Part shown: positions 1 through 5,567 of the stretch, in pieces
Layout of the letters: every line of letters begins with the position of its first letter
Position numbering within the stretch: the stretch's first letter is position 1
NCBI GenBank assembly: GCA_037969175.1
Contig: JBBKWX010000137.1
Location: forward strand, 1 to 7,216
DNA: 7,216 nucleotides
Direction: 5' to 3'
Origin: JBBKWX01 sp037969175
Lineage (GTDB): Bacteria > Bacteroidota > Bacteroidia > AKYH767-A > JBBKVM01
The notes under the pieces: generated by a model
Databases searched by the model: none
Told to the model about the DNA's origin: nothing
The model's input: the letters and a program-made list of their open reading frames with translations, nothing else
Translations under genes and position numbers: made by a program

Positions 1-33
1 CTTAAATACTTTTCCTTCTAATTCTAAATCCAT
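1..33 (-). CDS. 5' fragment of a DUF3127-like gene (runs off the left edge)
   Basis: An ATG at 33-31 on the minus strand opens a frame that stays open to the window edge and reads MDLELEGKVFK. From memory, Bacteroidota DUF3127 proteins begin with a similar pattern (M, acidic or hydrophobic residues, then GK-x-FK). These are small proteins thought to have an OB-like fold. Only 11 codons are visible, so the family is an inference from a short match. The stretch before the ATG is A/T-rich with no Shine-Dalgarno sequence, as is usual in this phylum. A weak -7-like TAACTTG lies just upstream. The gene is divergent from the secreted-protein gene at 375. Confidence 0.5.
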   Translation of the reverse strand, partial: MDLELEGKVFK

Positions 34-207
34 GATAAATTTATTTTTGTGCAAGTTACAAAAAGCTTCTGTGAACCTAAATAATCAAATTTAAGGAAGA
101 CGTGATTTACAGAGAATTAATAATTGAAAAATAAGATTAGTCATTAGTAATAAGGTAGTTATGATAATTACATCTTTTAACTTAGGTCTGCCTACAATTT
201 ATTGTGA

Positions 208-236
208 TTGGTCAAATATATGATGCCATTGACCAA
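208..236. repeat. Inverted repeat TTGGTCAA-N13-TTGACCAA
   Basis: The arms 208-215 and 229-236 are perfect 8-bp inverted copies around a 13-base AT-rich spacer, so their centres are 21 bp apart, about two helical turns. This is a plausible binding site for a dimeric regulator, about 140 bp upstream of the secreted-protein gene. It could equally be a chance dyad or a weak hairpin in AT-rich DNA. Only the symmetry itself is observed. Confidence 0.4.
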
Positions 237-251
237 AATCAAGTCGGAAAA

Positions 252-294
252 TTCTGATTTATTGCGTAAATTGAAGGAACAGAGCTAATCAGAA
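252..294. repeat. Inverted repeat TTCTGATT-N27-AATCAGAA
   Basis: The arms 252-259 and 287-294 are perfect 8-bp inverted copies separated by 27 bases. The spacer is long for an operator. The repeat could be a stem-loop in a 5' leader if transcription of the gene at 375 starts upstream. Chance occurrence in AT-rich DNA is quite possible. Confidence 0.3.
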
Positions 295-374
295 ATTCAT
301 TGTTATGAAACATAAGACCTGTTATTTTATCTATAAAATTTAGTAGATATCACAGGTTTCCAAATTGAATAAAA

Positions 375-2093
375 ATGGAAACACGTGTTAGAATAATTTC
401 GCTGATAATCATTGCCACATTATTTCAATTAAATGTAGGCCTTTCCCAAAACGATCTTCCTAATCCCAACCCCGATATTAAGTGGATACATCCCGGATCA
501 TTAGTCATTGGAACTGATAATGTTACTCAATCAGATAACAGAGGCAGGTATAATCTTAAAGTTTATGGGCTTATCAATGCATTTTTGCAGGCAAGCATAC
601 CTGTAAAATGGGCGATCAAATCAGGTAAGGTCAAAGACGGTATTGATTTCACGGCACTTGCTCAACAGATAAGCCCCGTCACATTAGCTGCTCAAAATTA
701 TGACTTTAAATCGGGGCCTTTTATTATTGAGTCTACGCATTATGATACTGCCATGGTTGTAATAAATCAGTTTGCGAATGGCGTAAAAGTTTATAAATTA
801 ACAAATGGCGCATCAGCAGATATAAGATATACTGTCGCATTTAAACCTAATATTGCTGTATTAAGTAATGGAGGTAATCAAAATATTCATCTTGACTATT
901 TACACCAGGCAGGTATTATTAATATCACAGGCAATGATTCTACCGGAACAAGGCAATTTCTAGAGCCATGGGTTTCGGTTATTCCTGCAAACCAGATCAT
1001 AGACTGGGGGGGCTGTTATACTTTCGCATCAGAAGCTCATTGGGATACTTCAAATGATACAATACATACATATGCTATTTATAGATTCCTTCAAAATGGC
1101 AGTAATTTTTTAGCTCAATGTGAGGGTGTCCAAACCTATGAGAATGATGATACACTAGCTACCAATATTGGAATTGATGTAGCGAATGCGTCATTTACTT
1201 ATTCTTTCTATAATCCGGATATGCCATTTCTTCAGATTGATGGTGGGCTTGACAATATAGGAGGCAGCTTGAGAAATTGGGTCGTGGGGAATAATGGAAG
1301 CTATAAGCCTACGAGTTATCTGCAAGTTGGATCTTCGGATCAAGTATTTCAAGTTGCCAGAACAACTAAAGTAATTTCAAATAGTCAAGCAGGAGGCAAT
1401 GCTTTTTATTTGGGTGGACATGATTATGGTGGGGGTAGTCAAATTGATAAGGTAAATGGAAGAAGAATGTATCTTAATACTATTTTCGTTCCAGCAGCTC
1501 CTCTAGGAAATTGTCTTCAATTGAGTTTCCCTCTTCCCGTTACATTGTTAAATTTTCAAGGATCATACAATGATAAGAAAGTGGGTTTGGAATGGACTAC
1601 CGGATCTGAAATTAATAATGATCATTTTATAATTGAACGAAGTGCTGATGCGGAGGATTTTCAAGCAATAGGTAAAGTGGCTGGATCCGGCAACTCCAAT
1701 GCTATCAAAAATTATTTTTTTATAGATCATCAACCTGTATCAGGGCTTTCTTATTACAGGCTTATTCAGGTTGACTTCGACGGAAAGCAGAATCCATCAA
1801 AAGTTATCGCAGTAATTGTAAAAGAACATAAGTTTAAAACAAGTATATACCCTAATCCGGTTACAAATGGGAAAGCAATTCTGGAAATAGTTGGACCTGA
1901 TCTCGATTTAACTTCCATAAGTATTCTTAATTCAATGGGAGAAATAGTTATGGATTTCCCTGACTTAATTAAGCAAACTGAAAACAAATTAGTATTTCAT
2001 ATAGATCTAGAATTCTTATCTTCGGGTTATTACACTGTAAGAATTCGGGATTCTAAAGAAAATCAATATACCCGTTTCATTAAAACTCAATGA
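375..2093 (+). CDS. Secreted protein with type IX secretion (type A) C-terminal sorting domain; central domain unrecognised
   Basis: This 572-residue protein is exported by Sec and then crosses the outer membrane by the type IX system. Residues 1-25 form a signal peptide with a basic start (METRVR), a hydrophobic core and likely cleavage after GLSQ. Residues 26 to about 380 are a domain I cannot name. Residues 387-480 (from LPVTLLNF through LEWTTGSEINNDHF to YYRLIQVDFDG) are the fibronectin-III-like linker common in Bacteroidota cargo proteins. Residues 488-572 are the sorting domain, with YPNPV at 492-496, GYYTVRI near 551 and a C-terminal FIKTQ. In the central domain, FLAQCEGVQTYEN (245-257) follows a conserved-looking FASEAHWD (217-224). 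Cys249 sits in a turn that resembles a nucleophile elbow of class I glutamine amidotransferase-like folds, which is inference only. The ATG at 375 gives the signal peptide directly. The next gene starts 4 bases after the stop. Confidence 0.85.
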   Translation: METRVRIISLIIIATLFQLNVGLSQNDLPNPNPDIKWIHPGSLVIGTDNVTQSDNRGRYNLKVYGLINAFLQASIPVKWAIKSGKVKDGIDFTALAQQISPVTLAAQNYDFKSGPFIIESTHYDTAMVVINQFANGVKVYKLTNGASADIRYTVAFKPNIAVLSNGGNQNIHLDYLHQAGIINITGNDSTGTRQFLEPWVSVIPANQIIDWGGCYTFASEAHWDTSNDTIHTYAIYRFLQNGSNFLAQCEGVQTYENDDTLATNIGIDVANASFTYSFYNPDMPFLQIDGGLDNIGGSLRNWVVGNNGSYKPTSYLQVGSSDQVFQVARTTKVISNSQAGGNAFYLGGHDYGGGSQIDKVNGRRMYLNTIFVPAAPLGNCLQLSFPLPVTLLNFQGSYNDKKVGLEWTTGSEINNDHFIIERSADAEDFQAIGKVAGSGNSNAIKNYFFIDHQPVSGLSYYRLIQVDFDGKQNPSKVIAVIVKEHKFKTSIYPNPVTNGKAILEIVGPDLDLTSISILNSMGEIVMDFPDLIKQTENKLVFHIDLEFLSSGYYTVRIRDSKENQYTRFIKTQ

Positions 2094-2097
2094 TCAT

Positions 2098-2616
2098 ATG
2101 GGTAAAATATTTACACTTATAGCTCTTGTTTTGCTTTGTTTTGCTCAACAAGTTTCTGCGCAAGCAATGAAGGGATATGACTTAGGGGTAGGTGTTAAAC
2201 TGGGGAAATTTTCATCCGGAATAACCGGAAAATATTTTATCGGAACTGATAATTCAAAGGCAATTGAAGCAAGCCTAACTGTTAAAAAGAATTTTGGAAC
2301 CGGTTTATTGACCGGTTTTTATATTAAACAAATACCATTTTTTAATAGTTCTCTTAAGATACCGCTTGATATTTATTTTGGTGCAGGAGCCCATATTGCA
2401 ACTTACAAAGAAGGTTATTACAGGATCCGAAATGGAGCGAAAGATTCTTATTACGGAAGTGGGATTAGTATGGGAGTGGATGCAGTGCTTGGTTTGGAAT
2501 ATGTACCTGCCAGGTGGCCAATATCCTTTAGTTTGGAAGCTATTCCTATGCTGGATCTGGTTAATCCGGGTCCGGAAAAGATAGAGCTTGCTATGGCTGT
2601 GCGTTTACTTTTTTAG
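2098..2616 (+). CDS. Small outer-membrane beta-barrel protein
   Basis: This 172-residue protein has a signal peptide (residues 1-22, hydrophobic core IALVLLCFA, cleavage near VSAQA). The rest alternates polar and hydrophobic residues in short stretches rich in Gly, Tyr and Phe, for example DLGVGVKLGKFSSGITGKYF, LDIYFGAGAHIATY and GISMGVDAVLGLEY. It ends in a phenylalanine (AVRLLF), the usual last residue of outer-membrane barrels recognised by BamA. The mature length of about 150 residues fits an eight-stranded barrel. The start lies 4 bases after the stop of the secreted-protein gene, so the two are probably co-transcribed. The specific function is unknown. It could be a structural barrel or a partner of the neighbouring cargo, but no catalytic residues are recognisable. 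A poly-G tract and terminator-like repeats follow. Confidence 0.8.
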   Translation: MGKIFTLIALVLLCFAQQVSAQAMKGYDLGVGVKLGKFSSGITGKYFIGTDNSKAIEASLTVKKNFGTGLLTGFYIKQIPFFNSSLKIPLDIYFGAGAHIATYKEGYYRIRNGAKDSYYGSGISMGVDAVLGLEYVPARWPISFSLEAIPMLDLVNPGPEKIELAMAVRLLF

Positions 2617-2678
2617 CTAAGGCTGATTCTAGTGGGGGGGAGCCATCAGCCAAAACCGTCGCTACGCTTAGTTTTTTT
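2615..2678 (+). terminator. Possible terminator of the secreted-protein / barrel operon
   Basis: Two nested inverted repeats follow the barrel gene. The outer pair is CTAAG (2617-2621) with CTTAG (2667-2671). The inner pair is GCTGAT (2622-2627) with ATCAGC (2645-2650). A run of seven T (2672-2678) follows directly. The inner loop carries a G7 run (2634-2640), and 16 unpaired bases lie on the 3' side. This is less regular than the other terminators here, but it sits where one is needed before the opposing ssrA gene. Confidence 0.4.
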
Positions 2679-2732
2679 GCCGGATCTTCACTCCACGGAA
2701 CAAGTTCCGCTCGTTTGATCCAACAAAAAAAC
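2671..2732. repeat. 62-base imperfect palindrome between two opposed terminators
   Basis: Three nested perfect arms are visible. GTTTTTTTG (2671-2679) pairs with CAAAAAAAC (2724-2732), GGATC (2682-2686) with GATCC (2717-2721), and CGGAAC (2696-2701) with GTTCCG (2704-2709). Unpaired spacers are 2/2 and 9/7 bases. The T7 run on the left ends the plus-strand unit. The A7 run on the right is the T-tract of the ssrA terminator on the minus strand. The element may be a dispersed intergenic palindrome or simply back-to-back terminators. The sequence alone cannot decide. Confidence 0.55.
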
Positions 2733-2748
2733 CGACCCAAATGGGTCG
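2725..2748 (-). terminator. Intrinsic terminator of ssrA
   Basis: On the minus strand, beginning 11 bases after the tmRNA 3' end, CGACCC pairs with GGGTCG around a 4-base loop (ATTT). The stem can be drawn as 7 bp with a 2-base loop. Seven T follow after one G (A run 2725-2731 on the plus strand). This is a standard stem plus U-tract. Confidence 0.85.
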
Positions 2749-2758
2749 ATTTTGTCTG

Positions 2759-3122
2759 TGGAGCTGGAGGGAGTTGAACCCTCGTCCAGATAAGGAATAA
2801 ATTAGCTTTCTACATGTTTGTTTCCGGTTAGATTGTCGGAATGATAGCAGGCCCGGAACCGGCCAACCATTAAACGTATCCCCTGAGTTTCGGGATCTGC
2901 ATCGGGGAGATACAGACCCTATCCCGGGTTACGATACCTCGAATGAAAAGCTACCGGGAGGAAGCCTCTCTGAGGCAATTAACTACTTAATTCTAAATTA
3001 AGCGGCTAATGCGTAGTTGTTTTCGCCTTTTGAGCTTTTGAAGGTTCAGATTTACGAGTTTACCCACAAGACTCGACATGCTTACCAACCCATCGCTCTT
3101 ACTGTCGATTCCGGTCAGCCCC
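2759..3122 (-). ncRNA. ssrA: tmRNA (transfer-messenger RNA)
   Basis: tmRNA rescues ribosomes stalled on broken mRNA, together with SmpB, by adding a degradation tag. The 5' end (3122 downward) reads GGGGCTGACCGGAATCGACAG, a hallmark of one-piece tmRNA. The 3' end carries a T-arm (GAGGG-TTCAACT-CCCTC) and CAGCTCC, which pairs with GGGGCTG in a 7-bp acceptor stem with one G-U pair. The internal reading frame begins at GGC (3027-3025) and encodes GENNYALAA before TAA (3000-2998), so the tag with the tRNA-borne alanine is AGENNYALAA. About 360 nt is the normal length. After the discriminator A at 2759 the DNA reads CAG, so CCA is not encoded and must be added. A -7 promoter motif lies 10 bases upstream and a terminator lies downstream. 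Confidence 0.97.
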
Positions 3123-3132
3123 ATTAGGAATA

Positions 3133-3140
3133 CAAAGATA
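3133..3140 (-). promoter_or_regulatory. -7 promoter element of ssrA (TATCTTTG)
   Basis: TATCTTTG on the minus strand matches the Bacteroidota -7 consensus TAnnTTTG perfectly and ends 10 bases before the mature 5' end of tmRNA. I see no clear -33 TTTG. The element fits entirely in the 39-base gap after the lipoprotein gene, so ssrA has its own promoter. Some read-through from upstream is also possible. Confidence 0.65.
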
Positions 3141-3161
3141 CTAATTTTTAATCTGGTTTTT

Positions 3162-3530
3162 TTAGTTACGACTCCGGGGAATATCATACTCTGCAACAAC
3201 CGCGGTACTTGTTGTCCCGGTCGCTTCTTTGGAAGATACAATTTCCCCATTTAACCGGATCTCAACTTTCACAGTAGAATTATCAGCTGTATCTAAAGCG
3301 GAAACCTGCAATTTTTGACCATCCTGAGCTTCAAACTCAAAATTAAAATTATTTTGAACCTTTATTCGGGATACAAATTGAAAATCTTCTTTCCAATAAC
3401 TAACATCACAACTAACACATGTAACATCATAAACTGCTTTGTATTCATCCTTTTTGCAAGACGACAATGCCAAAGAGCAAGCACTCAATACAATTAGATA
3501 TCTGATGAGATTGAGATCGATCATTTTCAT
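3162..3530 (-). CDS. Small MmpS-like lipoprotein
   Basis: From the chosen ATG at 3530 the protein has 122 residues. It opens with a lipoprotein signal peptide (MKMIDLNLIRYLIVLSACSL) and a lipobox LSSC whose Cys25 would be lipidated, followed by KKDEYK. The mature part of about 98 residues is beta-rich. Its pattern (VYDVTCVSCDVSYW, FEFEAQDGQKLQVSALD, VKVEIRLNGEIVSSKEA, AVVAEYDIP) resembles the MmpS-like beta-sandwich found in many small Bacteroidota lipoproteins. That family call is from memory and moderate. The frame extends to an ATG at 3572, but that adds 14 residues in front of a good signal peptide, so I prefer 3530. Cys37 and Cys40 (CVSC) could form a disulfide or bind a metal. The gene points away from the dehydrogenase-like gene at 3610, and ssrA follows 39 bases after its stop with no terminator between. 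The function is unknown. Confidence 0.75.
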   Translation of the reverse strand: MKMIDLNLIRYLIVLSACSLALSSCKKDEYKAVYDVTCVSCDVSYWKEDFQFVSRIKVQNNFNFEFEAQDGQKLQVSALDTADNSTVKVEIRLNGEIVSSKEATGTTSTAVVAEYDIPRSRN

Positions 3531-3584
3531 TAAGCTAAAATATGGAAAACTTGTGTACTGTCTATACATCAACTACCGAATGTT

Positions 3585-3592
3585 TAACTTAG
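3585..3592 (+). promoter_or_regulatory. Possible -7 element of the saccharopine dehydrogenase-like gene (TAACTTAG)
   Basis: TAACTTAG matches TAnnTTTG at all but one fixed position and ends 17 bases before the ATG at 3610. No -33 TTG is present at the usual spacing, so this is a weak call. Confidence 0.3.
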
Positions 3593-3609
3593 CGATCTAA
3601 ATTATTTTT

Positions 3610-4815
3610 ATGTTGAAAATAGGATTGATCAGAGAAGAAGGAAAAGTTCCAGCCGATAAAAGAGTTGTCTTTACTCCACAACAATGTTTGGATGTAATGG
3701 ATGAATTTAAGAATGTTGAAATAATAGTCCAACCCTCTAATGACCGTTCATATTCTGATTCAGAATATAAAGATCATGGTGTAAAGGTTGACGAGAATAT
3801 AGCCGATTGTGATATTTTGTTTGGTATTAAAGAAGTTCCTACAGAAAATCTTATTCAGAGTAAAAAGTATCTGTTTTTTTCACATACCATTAAGAAACAA
3901 CCTAAGAACAAGAATTTATTAATGGCCATTTTAGCCAAGCAGATCCAGTTAATAGACTATGAATGTCTGATAGATAAAGAAGGGCACAGAGTTATTGGTT
4001 TTGGCCGTTTTGCAGGGATCGTTGGGGCTTATAACGGTATCAGGGCTTATGGTTTGAAATATGAATTATATCAGTTGAAACCGGCCTGGCAATGTCGGGA
4101 TAAAATGGAGTTGGAAGAAGAAATGAAAAGAGTGAAACTTCCTAATATCAAAATCATTCTAACCGGAGGAGGAAGAGTATCGAATGGTGCAAGTGAAGTA
4201 TTGGGAGCATTAAAAATTAAGAAAGTAACACCTTATGAAATTTTGAACTTTTCATTTCGCGAACCGGTTTATGCTCAGCTTCATTCGAAAGATTATCATA
4301 CTCCTAAAAATGGCGGAGCCTGGAATGATGAAGAGTTTTATGCAGATCCCTCAAATTTTGATAGTTCGTTTTATAAGTTTCTACCGGTATGTGATATATT
4401 AATGCATGCAACCTACTGGGATCCAAAAGCACCTAAATTATTCAGTTCTGAACAAATGCGTTTACCCGATTTCAGGATCAGTGTAATAGCAGATATTACC
4501 TGCGATATTGATGGGAGTATTCCCAGCACACACAGGGCTTCTACGATACAAGCTCCGGTCTATGGTTATAATCCGGTAACGGAAGAGGAAGATGTTCCTT
4601 TCAGCAAAAATACAATTGCTGTAATGGCGGTAGATAATTTGCCATGTGAGCTCCCGAGGGATGCCAGCGAAGCATTTGGCAAGCACTTGCTGGAAAGAGT
4701 ACTTCCTTCTCTTTTGTTAGACGATTCAAATGGATTGATCGAGCGTGCCAGTATTGCAAAAGATGGCAAGTTGATGCCAAGATTTGATTACTTGTCGGAT
4801 TATGTAAAGGATTAA
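3610..4815 (+). CDS. Lysine-ketoglutarate reductase / saccharopine dehydrogenase-like oxidoreductase (alanine dehydrogenase/PNT fold)
   Basis: This 401-residue enzyme matches the family of yeast Lys1 and the N-terminal reductase half of animal AASS, which interconvert lysine plus 2-oxoglutarate and saccharopine using NAD(P)H. Visible landmarks in order are LIREEGKVPADKRVVFTP (6-23), GIKEVP (72-77) with Lys74, FSHTIK (90-95) with His92, GFGRFAGIVGAYNGIR (130-145) and a glycine-rich nucleotide loop GGGRVSNGA (186-194). The C-terminal signatures are ADITCDIDGSIP (294-305) and VDNLPCELPRDASEAFG (341-357). Lys74 and His92 align with the catalytic Lys/His pair of Lys1. No C-terminal saccharopine-hydrolysing domain is fused, and the length fits a stand-alone enzyme. 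Substrate and cofactor cannot be settled from sequence. Automatic annotation may call it alanine dehydrogenase. It is divergent from the lipoprotein gene and meets rpe tail to tail. The ATG start is preceded by T-rich DNA without a Shine-Dalgarno sequence. Confidence 0.85.
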   Translation: MLKIGLIREEGKVPADKRVVFTPQQCLDVMDEFKNVEIIVQPSNDRSYSDSEYKDHGVKVDENIADCDILFGIKEVPTENLIQSKKYLFFSHTIKKQPKNKNLLMAILAKQIQLIDYECLIDKEGHRVIGFGRFAGIVGAYNGIRAYGLKYELYQLKPAWQCRDKMELEEEMKRVKLPNIKIILTGGGRVSNGASEVLGALKIKKVTPYEILNFSFREPVYAQLHSKDYHTPKNGGAWNDEEFYADPSNFDSSFYKFLPVCDILMHATYWDPKAPKLFSSEQMRLPDFRISVIADITCDIDGSIPSTHRASTIQAPVYGYNPVTEEEDVPFSKNTIAVMAVDNLPCELPRDASEAFGKHLLERVLPSLLLDDSNGLIERASIAKDGKLMPRFDYLSDYVKD

Positions 4816-4816
4816 A

Positions 4817-5479
4817 TTAGGCGATTTGAGTTTGAGATGATCTTAATTTAGCGATCATCTCTGCCGGATCATTAGCTTTAAAAACCGTATTCCCTGCAAC
4901 TAAAACAGAAGCTCCTGCTTTGATCAAAATGGGAGCATTATTCAGATCAACTCCACCATCTATTTCAATGAGTGCGCTGGATCCTGACTCTTCTATCATT
5001 TGTCTGAGCTCAATCACTTTGTTATACGTTTGCTCGATAAATTTTTGACCTCCAAATCCCGGATTTACGGACATGAGACAAACCACATCAATGTCTTTGA
5101 TAAGATCTTTAAGTAAGTTGACAGGAGTATGTGGATTCAAAGCTACACCCGCTTTCATTCCTTCAGATTTGATCTCTTGCAATGTACGATGTAAGTGAGG
5201 GCATGCTTCGATGTGAACTGTTAAATTGCTTGCTCCGGATCTTTTAAACTGAGCAATATACTTCTCAGGTTGAACGATCATCAGATGCACATCAAGCGGT
5301 TTTTTAGCTTTTCTGGCTATGGCCTCCATAACAGGAAATCCGAATGATATGTTTGGAACAAAAACACCATCCATGATATCAACATGAAACCAATCCGCTT
5401 CACTGTTATTGATCATTTCGACATCTCTGTCCAGATTTCCAAAATCTGCTGACAAAATTGAAGGTGCTACAAGATGCAT
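4817..5479 (-). CDS. rpe: Ribulose-phosphate 3-epimerase
   Basis: Rpe interconverts D-ribulose 5-phosphate and D-xylulose 5-phosphate in the cytosolic pentose phosphate pathway. The 220-residue length and whole TIM-barrel layout are normal for the family. APSILSADFGNL (5-16) carries the substrate-contacting Ser7. FHVDIMDGVFVPNISFG (31-47) carries metal ligands His32 and Asp34, DVHLMI (63-68) carries His65, and IEIDGGV (171-177) carries Asp174. Asp34 and Asp174 are the family's acid/base pair. VNPGFGGQKFIE (138-149) forms the phosphate-binding loop. The ATG at 5479 begins exactly at the conserved N-terminus. The gene follows rpoD on the same strand but is separated from it by a strong terminator and has its own -7 motif, so it is probably a separate unit. 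Its stop is one base from the opposing stop at 4815. Confidence 0.97.
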   Translation of the reverse strand: MHLVAPSILSADFGNLDRDVEMINNSEADWFHVDIMDGVFVPNISFGFPVMEAIARKAKKPLDVHLMIVQPEKYIAQFKRSGASNLTVHIEACPHLHRTLQEIKSEGMKAGVALNPHTPVNLLKDLIKDIDVVCLMSVNPGFGGQKFIEQTYNKVIELRQMIEESGSSALIEIDGGVDLNNAPILIKAGASVLVAGNTVFKANDPAEMIAKLRSSQTQIA

Positions 5480-5495
5480 TTCTTTGTTGTTTTTA

Positions 5496-5503
5496 CAAAG
5501 GTA
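5496..5503 (-). promoter_or_regulatory. -7 promoter element of rpe (TACCTTTG)
   Basis: TACCTTTG on the minus strand is a perfect TAnnTTTG match ending 16 bases before the rpe ATG, which implies a very short 5' leader. It begins 4 bases after the T-tract of the rpoD terminator. No clear -33 TTG is seen, because that position falls inside the terminator stem. The leader is A-rich without a Shine-Dalgarno sequence. Confidence 0.65.
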
Positions 5504-5507
5504 GCGT

Positions 5508-5545
5508 AAAAAAAGAAAGCAGAAACCATGATGGGTTTCTGCTTT
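5508..5545 (-). terminator. Intrinsic terminator of rpoD
   Basis: A perfect 12-bp stem (arms 5516-5527 and 5534-5545, AAAGCAGAAACC and its complement) closes a 6-base loop. On the minus strand it is followed by C and seven T (A run 5508-5514 on the plus strand). It starts 22 bases after the rpoD stop. On the plus strand only four T follow, so it is mainly one-directional. Confidence 0.92.
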
Positions 5546-5567
5546 TGGATTGAATTCCTGTATAGTT

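Larger units (their letters stand above)
34..374. other. AT-rich divergent intergenic region, no gene seen
   Basis: These 341 bases separate the divergent starts at 33 (minus) and 375 (plus). I see no convincing reading frame or RNA gene. The stretch holds two 8-bp inverted repeats, annotated separately. A perfect TAnnTTTG string (TATTTTTG, 42-49, plus) is present, but it is over 300 bases from the plus-strand gene and lacks a -33 TTG at the right spacing. A near match TAACTTAG lies at 178-185. No promoter for the gene at 375 can be fixed with confidence. Confidence 0.6.

Noticed and set aside
42..49. Perfect TAnnTTTG string on the plus strand as promoter of the gene at 375
   Set aside because: It is over 300 bases upstream, lacks a spaced -33 TTG, and such strings arise easily by chance in AT-rich DNA.
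2366..2584. 72-residue open frame in another phase inside the barrel gene
   Set aside because: It lies wholly within the barrel gene, which has a signal peptide and a barrel-type C-terminus. The alternative product looks random.
2617..2732. CRISPR-like array or riboswitch in the spacer before ssrA
   Set aside because: There are no direct repeats of constant spacing, and the structure is explained by nested inverted repeats at gene 3' ends.
2993..3250. 85-residue open frame on the minus strand
   Set aside because: It covers the 5' half of tmRNA and the end of the lipoprotein gene. The RNA signals are unmistakable and the translated sequence has no protein-like features.
3531..3572. Longer N-terminus of the lipoprotein (start at 3572)
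   Set aside because: It would add 14 residues before an already complete lipoprotein signal peptide with its own Met-Lys start, and would crowd the divergent promoter region.
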